Below are positions 1 through 6,581 of a stretch of 10,110 nt of DNA, one piece after another. The stretch's first letter is position 1; each line of letters opens with the position of its first letter. This stretch comes from Clostridia bacterium (GTDB lineage: Bacteria > Bacillota_A > Clostridia > Christensenellales > Aristaeellaceae): assembly GCA_017430945.1 (NCBI GenBank), contig JAFRMB010000120.1, forward strand, positions 1 to 10,110, given 5' to 3'. Below the pieces are notes generated by a model. That model saw only the letters and a program-made list of their open reading frames with translations, made no database searches and was not told the origin of the DNA. The translations under genes and the position numbers were made by a program.

Positions 1-934
1 AGTCGACGGTGTTTCTCCACAGCCGCTCGTACCACATCATGCTGTCCTCGGGCTTGCAGACCACGACCATCTCCTGCTTTTCGAACTGGTGCACGCGATA
101 CAGGCCGCGCTCCTCGATGCCGTGGGCGCCGACCTCCGTGCGGAAGCAGGGGGAATAGGACGTCAGGGTCTGGGGCCGCTCCTTCTCGTCCAGCATCGGG
201 TCGATGAACTTGCCGATCATGCTGTGCTCGCTGGTGCCGATCAGGTAGAGATCCTCGCCTTCGATCTTATACATCATGTTCTCCATCTCGGCGAAGCTCA
301 TGACGCCGGTGACCACGTTGCCGTGGATCATGAACGGCGGCACATAGTAGGTGAAGCCACGGTCGATCATGAAGTCGCGGGCGTAGGACAGGATCGCACT
401 GTGAAGCCGCGCGATGTCGCCCTTGAGGTAATAGAAGCCGTAGCCGGTGGTGCGGCGTGAGGAATCCAGATCCAGCCCGTTCACACGCTCCAGGATGTCG
501 GTATGGTAAGGGATCTCCCACTCGGGCACCACGGGATCGCCGAAGCGCTCGAGCTCCACGTTCTCACTGTCGTCCCTGCCGATCGGCACGGATCCGTCGA
601 TGATGTTGGGGATGACCAGCATGCGCTTGCGGATCTCCTCGGCGTACTCGACCTCCTTCGCCTCCACCTCGGCCATCTCATCCTGCATGTCCTTGACCTG
701 CTGCTTGGCGGCCTCGGCCTCGTCGCGCTTGCCCTGGCCCATCAGCGCGCCGATCTGCTTGGAGATCTTGTTGCGCTGCGAGCGCAGGAAATCCGCGCGC
801 TGGATCGCTTCGCGGTTCTTCCTGTCCAGCTCCAGCACCTCGTCCACCAGGGGCAGCTTGGCGTCCTGGAATTTCTTTTTGATGTTCTCCCGGACCAGGT
901 CGGGATCGTTACGGATCAGATTGATGTCCAGCAT
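1..934 (-). CDS. serS: Seryl-tRNA synthetase, 5' part (C-terminus outside window)
   Basis: Class II aminoacyl-tRNA synthetase that charges tRNA-Ser with serine in the cytoplasm. The first 311 residues are present out of about 425 usual for the family. The protein starts MLDINLIRNDPDLVRENI. A charged, helical stretch at about residues 30-105 fits the long antiparallel coiled-coil arm that contacts the tRNA-Ser variable arm. The segment LYLIGTSEHSMIGKF (229-243) and class II motif 2 (SPCFRTEVGAHGIEERGLYR, 261-280, with the ATP-binding FRTE) are clear. Motif 3 would lie in the missing part. The ATG at 934 follows an AAAGGAAG ribosome-binding site and sits just after a T-box leader, which supports both the start and the serine specificity. 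Family assignment is near certain from the motifs. Confidence 0.97.
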   Translation of the reverse strand, partial: MLDINLIRNDPDLVRENIKKKFQDAKLPLVDEVLELDRKNREAIQRADFLRSQRNKISKQIGALMGQGKRDEAEAAKQQVKDMQDEMAEVEAKEVEYAEEIRKRMLVIPNIIDGSVPIGRDDSENVELERFGDPVVPEWEIPYHTDILERVNGLDLDSSRRTTGYGFYYLKGDIARLHSAILSYARDFMIDRGFTYYVPPFMIHGNVVTGVMSFAEMENMMYKIEGEDLYLIGTSEHSMIGKFIDPMLDEKERPQTLTSYSPCFRTEVGAHGIEERGLYRVHQFEKQEMVVVCKPEDSMMWYERLWRNTVD

Positions 935-967
935 CGCTCACTCATCTTCCTTTCATTCAGCCCGCAT

Positions 968-1212
968 CGGAATAAAAAATCTCCCGTGCCCCATCTGGGA
1001 CGGAAGACTCCGCGTTGCCACCCAGCTTGTCCGGTGCATGGCCGGACCGCTCTTGGCGCTCTACGGGGCGCACCCCTCCGGCTCTTCGCCGGACGCTCGG
1101 GCCGATGGCCCGGGAAAGCGGAGACGCTGCGTTTCCAACGCCGGTTCACACCAGCCACCGGCTCTCTGACGATATCCACGCGCGCTTTTTTCCCAACCGC
1201 AACTGTTCAGTT
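968..1212 (-). promoter_or_regulatory. T-box leader (tRNA-Ser responsive) of serS
   Basis: Untranslated leader that senses uncharged tRNA and switches between terminator and antiterminator. The conserved T-box core GCTGGGTGGCAACGCGG lies at about 1011-1027 on the minus strand. Its TGGC tetranucleotide would pair with a GCCA acceptor end, which agrees with G73, the usual discriminator base of bacterial tRNA-Ser. Stem I is visible at about 1112-1194: the base GGGAAA/TTTCCC, and an upper arm with AGAGAG and CCGGTGGCTGGTGTGAACCGG-like pairing. Several GC-rich hairpins follow between 1030 and 1112. Two serine codons occur on the 3' side of Stem I, AGC (1126-1128) and TCC (1120-1122), each followed by G, so the specifier is not settled by eye. 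Boundaries are approximate. Confidence 0.93.
971..1006 (-). terminator. T-box-controlled intrinsic terminator upstream of serS
   Basis: On the minus strand CTTCCGTCCC pairs with GGGGCACGGGAG (one bulged base) and is followed by ATTTTTTATT. Its 5' arm lies directly next to the T-box core, so forming the antiterminator with tRNA would disrupt it. This is the expression platform of the serS leader. Confidence 0.9.
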
Positions 1213-1218
1213 GATGCT

Positions 1219-1247
1219 ATTATACTCCCCTCTGTTTCGATTTGCAA
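1219..1247 (-). promoter_or_regulatory. Sigma-A promoter of the serS T-box transcript
   Basis: The -10 TATAAT lies at 1219-1224 and the -35 TTGCAA (four of six consensus bases) at 1242-1247, with a 17-bp spacer. The predicted transcript starts near 1212, just before the T-box Stem I region. Confidence 0.85.
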
Positions 1248-1306
1248 GTAAACTTCATATTGACTGGCCGCCTCGCCCTCGCCGAACGACCGGCCTCACC
1301 TGTCAG

Positions 1307-1336
1307 AAACGGGGAGACCTTCCGGCCTCCCCGTTT
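1307..1336 (-). terminator. Intrinsic terminator after the sugar-binding protein remnant
   Basis: A 10-bp perfect stem, AAACGGGGAG (1307-1316) with CTCCCCGTTT (1327-1336), has a 10-base loop and a short T-run on either strand. It lies about 75 bases past the stop codon of the binding-protein remnant and just upstream of the serS promoter, so it separates the two minus-strand units. Confidence 0.75.
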
Positions 1337-1410
1337 TGCTGTTATCCAGGCGGTCAGCTCAGGCGTCCTCTCAGGGCGCCGGACCGCACAGAGCGCCTTC
1401 CGAACAGGCT

Positions 1411-1809
1411 TTATTCGGCGAGCAGCGCATTGAACTCGTCCTGCATGGCGGCGAGGTTGCTTTCCACTTCACCGGTGGAGAGGATTTCGGTCATATAGTC
1501 CTCGAAACGGGTGAAGATCTGCTGGGTATTGTTGTCAGCAGCCGGAAGCGGCACGGCCCAGCCCTGGCTGGCGGCGCCCAGGAACGCGTCCGTGTTGTAA
1601 TCGGCGAACTTGGTCGCCCACAGTTCGTCACAGCCCTCATAGGCGGGAACGACGACGTCCGCAGTCAGGGCCTGCGCGTCATAGGAGCCCATGTAGGCCA
1701 GGAAGGTCTTGACCTCCTCGGGATGCTCGGTCTTGGCGGCGCCGACCCAGCTCAGACCGTGGGACACGGTCTTGCGCTCCTTCATGATCGGCAGCGGCAC
1801 GATGCCCAA
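1411..1809 (-). pseudogene. 3' remnant of a carbohydrate ABC transporter substrate-binding protein
   Basis: The reading frame encodes about 132 residues beginning LGIVPLPIMKERKTVSHGLS and ending in FNALLAE with a TAA stop. The pattern of GIVPLP, then SHGLSWV, then KTEHPEEVKTFLAYM is the C-terminal third of family 1 extracellular sugar-binding proteins, which are normally about 420 residues with a lipoprotein signal. The signal peptide and N-terminal lobe are absent. Upstream the frame runs without a credible start into the permease fragment, in a different frame. TTG at 1809 falls at the junction and has no ribosome-binding site. The remnant is expected to be non-functional. A terminator follows the stop. 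Assignment to this family is strong; the sugar cannot be told. Confidence 0.85.
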
Positions 1810-2032
1810 GCTCCTGCCACATGTCGGAACCGGCGCTGAACAGCGTCCTGTAGTTCTTGAGCCCGACGTAGCTGTAGGTCATGTAGTCGGGGCCCTCCGT
1901 AAAGGACAGAACGATCGACCATATCGTGGGAATGAGAAAGAAGATCAGGATACCCACAACGATCGGCGCGATCATCAGAAACGCGGCGGTGAATTCGCGC
2001 TTTTTGCGCGGAGTCAACGCATGGCCCTTCAT
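1805..2032 (-). pseudogene. 5' remnant of a sugar ABC transporter permease (MalF/UgpA type)
   Basis: Starts at ATG 2032, seven bases after a strong GGAGGT site. The 76 recognisable residues hold a basic N-terminus (HALTPRKKREF), a first membrane segment (about 16-43, AAFLMIAPIVVGILIFFLIP), and the start of the extracytoplasmic loop (VGLKNYRTLFSAGSDMWQEL). Full permeases of this family have about 290 residues, six membrane segments and an EAA motif, all missing here. After residue 76 the frame leaves the family: it runs out of frame through binding-protein DNA for 41 residues and stops at 1679. The junction lies in TTGGGC at about 1804-1809. The gene is broken, although its promoter and ribosome-binding site look intact. 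Confidence 0.88.
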
Positions 2033-2091
2033 CGCCCTCACCTCCACATCGAATGCCGGGCGTCTAAACACATTCTTATTGTATTTCATCG

Positions 2092-2124
2092 AATAGCACT
2101 TAAAAATCGATGCTATTATAGCAT
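2092..2124. promoter_or_regulatory. Operator-like symmetric sites over the remnant promoter -10
   Basis: Two overlapping symmetric elements cover the -10 and start region. One is ATGCTATTATAGCAT at 2110-2124 (6-bp arms around TTA). The other is AATAGCA at 2092-2098 matched by TGCTATT at 2111-2117. Placement over the -10 is what a repressor site would need, but the AT-rich core also contains the -10 itself, so part of the symmetry could be accidental. The regulator is unknown. Confidence 0.4.
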
Positions 2125-2143
2125 AAATGAGCACATTTTTCAA
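2115..2143 (-). promoter_or_regulatory. Sigma-A promoter of the sugar transporter remnant operon
   Basis: The -35 TTGAAA (2138-2143) and -10 TATAAT (2115-2120) have a 17-bp spacer, close to consensus. It lies about 83 bases upstream of the permease start at 2032. Confidence 0.85.
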
Positions 2144-2211
2144 TAGTTTGTTAAAATAATCGAAGCGTCCGCACCGATCGTTCCTGTTCGACGGATGTAG
2201 GTCCGCAAGTC

Positions 2212-2240
2212 TTGACCCCTCTGAGGCGATGTGCTATAAT
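2212..2240 (+). promoter_or_regulatory. Sigma-A promoter of the GH109-like gene
   Basis: The -35 TTGACC (2212-2217) and -10 TATAAT (2235-2240) have a 17-bp spacer. The predicted start is near 2247, 40 bases before the ATG at 2287. It is divergent from the remnant promoter, with 68 bases between the two -35 boxes. Confidence 0.85.
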
Positions 2241-2286
2241 GCATCCGAAAAATCACCCGAAAGGGCGCTCGACTGGGGGATCGCTC

Positions 2287-3528
2287 ATGAAGCTGGACCA
2301 CTTTGGTGAAACCGTCCGCATAGCCGTGCTTGGCCTCGGCAACCGCGGCATCGGTCAAATGAAGACCCTGCTCGAAATGAAGGATGTGGACATCACAGCC
2401 GTCTGCGACGGTTATCAGGATCGCGCAGATCAAGCGGCGGAGATCGTCCTGAAGGCCCGCGGGCATCGCCCGTTCGCCACCACCGACTGCGATGAGGCGA
2501 TCGATCGCCCGGATGTGGATGCCGTCGTCATCATGACCAGCTGGGAGACCCACATCCCCCTCGCCATCAAGGCCATGCGCTGCGGCAAGCGCCCCGCCAT
2601 GGAGGTCGGCGGCGCCGACAGCGTCGAGCAATGCTGGCAGATGGTGCGCGCCAGCGAGGAGACCGGCGTACCGGTGATGCTTTTGGAAAACTGCTGCTAC
2701 GGCGAGAAGGAATTGACGCTGCTGCACATGATCCACGAGGGCGTGTTCGGCACGGTGGTGCACTGTGCCGGGGCCTATTCCCACGATCTGCGCACGGAGA
2801 TCGGAAACGGCGACATCACGAGGCACTATCGCCAGCGCCACTTTCTCGCCCGCAACGGCGAGCTCTATCCCACCCACGAGCTCGGGCCCATCGCCAACTA
2901 CCTGGACCTGAACAGGGGCAACCGCATGACGTGTCTGACGTCCATGGCCAGCAAAGCCTGCGGTCTGCATGAATGGATGAAGACCCATCGCCAGGATCGC
3001 CCCGATCTGCTGAATGCCCATGTGAACGAAGGCGATGTGGTGACCACGCTCATCAAATGCGCCAGCGGCGAGACCATCCAGCTGACCCATGACTGCACGC
3101 TGCCCCGGTTCTATTCCCGCGGCGGCGTCATCCGCGGTACGAAGGGCATGTGGATGGAGGACGGTCGCTTCATCTTCCTTGACGGCGTCACGCCTGTCGA
3201 AGAGGGCGACTGGGAGCATCGCCCGGAAAGCGACGCAAAATACATGGAAAAATACATGCATCCGCTTTGGCGCGAGTACCAGGCCTTTGGCATCCGCGGC
3301 GACCACGACGGCATGGACTATCTGGTCCTGCGTGCATTCATCGAGAGCGTGCAGAATAGCACAGAACCTCCTATCGACGTCTATGACGCCGCGGCCTGGA
3401 TGAGCATCACGCCACTCAGCGAGGCGTCTATCGCATCCGGCAGCGCCCCGGTCGCGATCCCCGATTTCACGGGCGGCCGCTGGATCACCTCGCGCAGATC
3501 CCCTGCGCGCGAGGACTTCGAAAGGTGA
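2287..3528 (+). CDS. GH109-like Gfo/Idh/MocA-family NAD-dependent protein
   Basis: A 413-residue cytoplasmic protein with no signal peptide. The N-terminal Rossmann fold shows RIAVLGLGNRGIGQM (11-25) with the GLGNRG dinucleotide-binding loop, and VDAVVIMTSWETHIPLAIKA (77-96). The GH109-type part shows AYSHDLR (163-169), HYRQRHF (180-186), NGELYPTHELGPIANYL (190-206), NRGNR (209-213) and DHDGMDYLV (339-347). These match the region that in GH109 enzymes holds the active-site Tyr and His for NAD-assisted hydrolysis of alpha-N-acetylgalactosaminides. The usual EKP motif of the wider superfamily is replaced by EVGGA (106-110). I chose the ATG at 2287 because the promoter lies just upstream; in-frame TTG at 2212 is the -35 box and ATG at 2239 overlaps the -10. 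The ribosome-binding site GGGGGA is modest. It is monocistronic and divergent from the broken sugar transporter. The substrate is uncertain; a plain sugar oxidoreductase is the alternative. Confidence 0.85.
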   Translation: MKLDHFGETVRIAVLGLGNRGIGQMKTLLEMKDVDITAVCDGYQDRADQAAEIVLKARGHRPFATTDCDEAIDRPDVDAVVIMTSWETHIPLAIKAMRCGKRPAMEVGGADSVEQCWQMVRASEETGVPVMLLENCCYGEKELTLLHMIHEGVFGTVVHCAGAYSHDLRTEIGNGDITRHYRQRHFLARNGELYPTHELGPIANYLDLNRGNRMTCLTSMASKACGLHEWMKTHRQDRPDLLNAHVNEGDVVTTLIKCASGETIQLTHDCTLPRFYSRGGVIRGTKGMWMEDGRFIFLDGVTPVEEGDWEHRPESDAKYMEKYMHPLWREYQAFGIRGDHDGMDYLVLRAFIESVQNSTEPPIDVYDAAAWMSITPLSEASIASGSAPVAIPDFTGGRWITSRRSPAREDFER

Positions 3529-3739
3529 TCCCCCTATCCGTCGCGATGACCGGGCACGCGCACGAGAGCGCTTTGATGACTGTAAAGGAATGGCTGGATT
3601 TGGGTCCCGTCGGGTCCCCCGCGGCATGAAGACGGCTGCTTGATACTATCACGTGACGTTCCTGTTGGCATCGATCCACGATCGGCTTTGTCAGCTTCTT
3701 AAGATCATGATGCCCGCCGGTCCCTCTGCAATTGAATAA
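3529..3739. other. Gene-free convergent region
   Basis: Together with 3775-3916, this makes about 390 bases without a supported gene between two convergent genes. Apart from the terminator at 3740-3774 I see no ribosome-binding site followed by a protein-like frame, no RNA gene signature and no substantial repeat. It may be 3' untranslated sequence of the GH109-like gene or degraded DNA. Confidence 0.5.
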
Positions 3740-3774
3740 AGGCTCCTTGAAAAAGCAGCGTTTTCAAGGAGCCT
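3740..3774. terminator. Strong bidirectional terminator between convergent units
   Basis: A perfect 14-bp stem, AGGCTCCTTGAAAA (3740-3753) with TTTTCAAGGAGCCT (3761-3774), has a 7-base loop. On the minus strand TTTATT follows, so it most likely ends the amino-acid transporter operon about 145 bases past its last stop. On the plus strand TGTTCTG follows and it may also stop transcripts from the GH109-like gene. Confidence 0.85.
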
Positions 3775-3916
3775 GTTCTGTCCGGGCGCGAATCATGGAT
3801 ATGATCCGGTAAAGATACGTCCAGACACAGGGGTGTTTCGAATAAAAGACTCGGGGACCCGGACACCCTGCGGGATAAAGATCGGACCGGGCTTTCACTG
3901 TTGCCAGATAAAACCA

Positions 3917-4660
3917 TCACAACACCTTGTTCAGGAAATCCCGTGTCCTCGGATTTTTCGGAGCATCGAAGATCTCATCGGGCGTGCCCTCCTCAAGGAT
4001 CAGCCCGCCGTCCATGAACAGCACCCGGTCTCCCACCTCGCGCGCAAAGCCCATCTCGTGGGTGACCACCACCATGGTCATGCCGATATGAGCCAGTTGC
4101 TTCATGACCTCAAGCACCTCTCCGACCATCTCCGGATCCAACGCGGATGTGGGTTCATCGAAGAGCATGATGTCGGGCAGCATGCACAGTGCCCGAGCGA
4201 TAGCCACGCGCTGCTTCTGGCCGCCGGACAGCTGGTGTGGATATGCGTCCGCCTTGTCGCTGAGGCCCACGCGCTTCAGCATATCGAGCGCTGCTGTCCG
4301 TGCCGTCTCCTTGTCTGCCTTCTTCAGATCCACCGGAGCCAGCATCAGGTTCCGCAGCACGGTCATGTTGTTGAACAGATTGAAGTGCTGGAAGACCATG
4401 CCCACCCGTTCGCGGACTTTGTTGATGTCCGTGTTCCTGTCTGTGATGTCGATGCCGTCGATGATGATCTCGCCGCCGCTGGACTCTTCCAGCCGGTTCA
4501 GACATCGCAGAAAGGTGGACTTGCCGCTTCCGGAGGGGCCGATGATGACCACCACTTCGCCTTCTTTCACATCCACACTGATGTCCTTGAGGACCTCCAA
4601 CTGCTTGAAGGACTTCTGCAGGTGGCTGACATGGATAACGATCTTCCCACTATGCTCCAT
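3917..4660 (-). CDS. Polar amino-acid ABC transporter ATP-binding protein (GlnQ/HisP type)
   Basis: A 247-residue ATPase that powers uptake of a polar amino acid through the adjacent permease at the cytoplasmic face of the membrane. Visible motifs are Walker [10 protein letters not shown] (41-49), Q-loop Gln91 in VFQHFNLF, signature LSGGQKQR (144-151), Walker B IMLFDEP (164-170) with catalytic Glu169, D-loop SALD (172-175) and H-loop His201 in [10 protein letters not shown]. Length and motif order match the GlnQ/HisP subfamily and all catalytic residues are present. The start at 4660 overlaps the permease 3' end by 11 bases, so translation is probably coupled. It is the last gene of the operon. 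The amino acid carried cannot be read from the ATPase. Confidence 0.95.
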   Translation of the reverse strand: MEHSGKIVIHVSHLQKSFKQLEVLKDISVDVKEGEVVVIIGPSGSGKSTFLRCLNRLEESSGGEIIIDGIDITDRNTDINKVRERVGMVFQHFNLFNNMTVLRNLMLAPVDLKKADKETARTAALDMLKRVGLSDKADAYPHQLSGGQKQRVAIARALCMLPDIMLFDEPTSALDPEMVGEVLEVMKQLAHIGMTMVVVTHEMGFAREVGDRVLFMDGGLILEEGTPDEIFDAPKNPRTRDFLNKVL

Positions 4661-5321
4661 ACTTGAGCCTCCTCTCCAACACTTTCGCTGCGCGCTGCAG
4701 AAGCAGTATGACGATCAGGTACATCATACCGACGATGGCCCACGTTTGGAAGGACATGAAGGTGGCAGCCACCACGTTCTTGGCGGTATTCACGAGCTCC
4801 GGGAAGCCGATGACCGACAGGATCGAGGTATCCTTCAGCGTGATGATGAATTGATTGATGATGCTGGGGATCATCGTGCGGATGGCCTGGGGCAGTACCA
4901 CGCGCTGCATGGATCGCCAATAAGGCAGTCCAAGGGACCGGGCGGCTTCCATCTGACCGACATCCACCGATTCGATGCCGGCACGAATGATCTCAGCCAT
5001 ATAAGCGCCGCAGTTCAGTGCCAGACAGATCGAACCCGCATGGAGCGCCGTGAGCGTCAATCCTCCGATGCCCAGTATGGTGTTCCACATGTAGGGAATA
5101 CCGAAGTAGATGAAATACGCCAGCACGATCATCGGGACGCCTCGTATGAGGTTCACGAATATCGCTGCTATGATCCGACAGACCCGGCTGTGCAGCACGC
5201 TCATGATGCCTGCGATCATGCCGATGATGCATGCAAAAAACAGACCGTACAGCGCCAGCAGCAGCGTCTGGCCCATGGCTGTCATCAGCAGTTGGCCAAA
5301 GGTGGATATGATCCTCAGCAA
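4650..5321 (-). CDS. Polar amino-acid ABC transporter permease (HisM/GlnP type)
   Basis: A 223-residue integral membrane subunit that forms the transport channel, probably as a homodimer because only one permease gene is present. Hydrophobic segments fall at about 12-40, 50-75, 88-108, 151-175 and 190-209, fitting the five-segment His/Glu/Gln/Arg/opine permease family. The cytoplasmic EAA loop that docks on the ATPase reads [20 protein letters not shown] (110-129), followed by [19 protein letters not shown]. The best start is TTG at 5321, nine bases after GGGAG; the residues that follow match the family's usual N-terminus and no ATG is well placed. A stem-loop separates it from the binding-protein gene upstream. 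The rare start and the stem-loop probably lower its output relative to the binding protein. Confidence 0.93.
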   Translation of the reverse strand: MLRIISTFGQLLMTAMGQTLLLALYGLFFACIIGMIAGIMSVLHSRVCRIIAAIFVNLIRGVPMIVLAYFIYFGIPYMWNTILGIGGLTLTALHAGSICLALNCGAYMAEIIRAGIESVDVGQMEAARSLGLPYWRSMQRVVLPQAIRTMIPSIINQFIITLKDTSILSVIGFPELVNTAKNVVAATFMSFQTWAIVGMMYLIVILLLQRAAKVLERRLKYGA

Positions 5322-5356
5322 AGTACAGCGCTCCCTTCAACTTCGAATCCGTCACA

Positions 5357-5386
5357 ACAGGGAGGCACACATCTGTGCCTCCCTGT
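5357..5386 (-). other. Intercistronic stem-loop between binding protein and permease
   Basis: A perfect 13-bp stem, ACAGGGAGGCACA (5357-5369) with TGTGCCTCCCTGT (5374-5386), has a 4-base loop. On the minus strand the bases that follow (TGTGACGGATT) contain no T-run, so it is more likely an mRNA-stabilising or partial-attenuation hairpin than a full terminator. Such hairpins after a binding-protein gene commonly raise its level above that of the membrane parts. Confidence 0.75.
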
Positions 5387-5406
5387 ATCGTGAACAGATC
5401 GTGTTA

Positions 5407-6147
5407 TCAGCCCAGATACTTGGCCAGGATCTCATCGTACACGCCGCTGGCCTTGATGTTGGCCAGTCCAGCGTTGAACTTGTCCACCAGCTCCTGCTTG
5501 TCCGGATCGAACACGGCAAAGCCGTAGTCTGCGCCTTCATTGGCAGTGCCGTCCACCATCTCCAACAGCACGCCGCCGCTCTGGATGTAGTCGGCCAGGA
5601 TGGGGGTGTCGTCGATGCAGGCCGCGCACTGGCCGCCGATGACCGCCATATAGATGTCGGGGCTGGCCTCGAAGGTCACCACCTTGAAGCCATACTGCTC
5701 AGACAGGCTGTCGGCATAATCTTTGCTCATGGTGCCGATCTTGACGGCAACGCTGTGTCCCCTAAGGTCCTCAAAGCCCTTGATGGATGAGCCCTGAGCA
5801 GCGGCCATGGATTGTGTGGCATTGAAATAGCCATCGGAGAAGATCCAGCCGGACGCTTTGCGCTCCTCGGTGATGGAAGCGCCTGCGATCATGCCGTCCT
5901 TCTGGCCCGCCTGGCATGCGGCGATGGAGGCATCCCAGCCCAGCGGCTCGATGGTGTAGGTGAAACCCTGATCCGCTGCGATCGCAGCCAGGAGCTCTAC
6001 ATCGATGCCGACCAGGGTACCGGTCTCATCGGTGTATTCGAATGGACGGAAAGCCGTGTCGGTGGCGATGGCGTAGTCCTCTGCCAGTGCGATCCCCAGG
6101 CACAGCAGCAAGGCGACACTCAGCATAATGGCGACGATCCTCTTCAT
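5407..6147 (-). CDS. Polar amino-acid ABC transporter substrate-binding protein (SBP family 3)
   Basis: A 246-residue secreted receptor that captures an amino acid outside the membrane and delivers it to the permease. The N-terminus MKRIVAIMLSVALLLCLGIA is a signal peptide, probably cut after ALA at residue 22. Cys16 sits in LLLC, a poor lipobox, so membrane anchoring is uncertain. Family 3 features include the opening ATDTAFRPFEY (28-38), VGIDVELLAAIA (46-57), GMIAGASITEERK (85-97) with Arg96 in the position that binds the ligand carboxylate, and CIDDTPI (177-183) with the Asp that usually binds the ligand amino group. ATG at 6147 follows AGGAGGT at eight bases. It is the first gene of the operon. 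Ligand is unknown; a glutamine- or arginine-like polar amino acid is plausible. Confidence 0.94.
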   Translation of the reverse strand: MKRIVAIMLSVALLLCLGIALAEDYAIATDTAFRPFEYTDETGTLVGIDVELLAAIAADQGFTYTIEPLGWDASIAACQAGQKDGMIAGASITEERKASGWIFSDGYFNATQSMAAAQGSSIKGFEDLRGHSVAVKIGTMSKDYADSLSEQYGFKVVTFEASPDIYMAVIGGQCAACIDDTPILADYIQSGGVLLEMVDGTANEGADYGFAVFDPDKQELVDKFNAGLANIKASGVYDEILAKYLG

Positions 6148-6200
6148 GATATCTACCTCCTCGGCGATTACTGATACGACCCCTATAAGGTCCTGTTATC

Positions 6201-6229
6201 ATTATAGTAAAGCGCCATACGGCTGTCAA
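6201..6229 (-). promoter_or_regulatory. Consensus sigma-A promoter of the amino-acid transporter operon
   Basis: TTGACA (6224-6229) and TATAAT (6201-6206) with a 17-bp spacer match the consensus exactly. The transcript would start near 6194 with a leader of about 47 bases. Such a strong promoter suggests either high constitutive output or control by a repressor or by the leader. Confidence 0.92.
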
Positions 6230-6525
6230 GCCAAAAATGGTATAATGCATACTTTCATATCAATACTATTTGCATTTACACCATTCCTGGGCGTCGTTAC
6301 AGCATTTACACAAATTTTTATCCGATCGCCAGACCATTCTGGTCTGTCGATGGATGCGCGCAGGCCCGGCTTGCAACTTGAACGCCGCAGGCATCGTGTC
6401 CGTCGTTCTGATCTTCCCGGCGATAACCTGATACATTTCGTAATAGCCCGGATCTCCTGCCCGATCCGGCGATCCGTCAAAGGATCCGCGGAAAAAATAC
6501 GTGGTCGACCGACGTTGATTTTTAT
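6230..6525. promoter_or_regulatory. Divergent intergenic region with repeats, no gene
   Basis: About 300 bases lie between the two divergent promoters without a supported gene. It contains a 10-base direct repeat GCATTTACAC at 6272-6281 and 6302-6311, spaced 30 bases (about three helical turns) apart, and an inverted repeat AGACCATTCTGGTCT at 6331-6345 with 6-bp arms. These could be regulator sites, but no known operator consensus is matched. Confidence 0.35.
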
Positions 6526-6554
6526 TTGAATTATGTTTCTACATATGATACAAT
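6526..6554 (+). promoter_or_regulatory. Sigma-A promoter of the LacI-family regulator
   Basis: The -35 TTGAAT (6526-6531) and -10 TACAAT (6549-6554) have a 17-bp spacer. The predicted start is about 20 bases before the ATG at 6582, giving a short leader that holds a GAGGGGTG ribosome-binding site. Confidence 0.75.
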
Positions 6555-6581
6555 ACACTCAGATAAGCTGAGGGGTGTCAA

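Noticed and set aside
1030..1112. GC-rich short inverted repeats as a possible mobile element or REP
   Set aside because: They lie inside the serS T-box leader between Stem I and the T-box core, where accessory hairpins are expected, and are not repeated elsewhere in the window.
503..1498. Open frame on the plus strand across serS and its leader
   Set aside because: It lies opposite seryl-tRNA synthetase motifs and a structured T-box leader, both far better supported.
2212..2286. Upstream in-frame starts (TTG 2212, ATG 2239) for the GH109-like gene
   Set aside because: TTG 2212 is the -35 box and ATG 2239 overlaps the -10, so neither can be in the transcript; the extra residues do not resemble the family.
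2140..3627. Long open frame on the minus strand opposite the GH109-like gene
   Set aside because: It mirrors a well-supported gene, has no family resemblance or ribosome-binding site, and runs through both the remnant's promoter and the GH109-like promoter. GC-rich coding DNA often leaves such antisense frames open.
3705..3920. Small minus-strand frame between the convergent genes
   Set aside because: It runs straight through the 14-bp terminator stem, overlaps the ATPase stop, and has no ribosome-binding site or family resemblance.
4104..5393. Open frame on the plus strand opposite the amino-acid ABC genes
   Set aside because: It is antisense to the ATPase and permease, whose motifs are unambiguous; no start signal or domain is visible.
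6240..6246. TATAAT on the plus strand as a second promoter
   Set aside because: No -35-like sequence lies 16-18 bases upstream, and the strong minus-strand promoter occupies that position.
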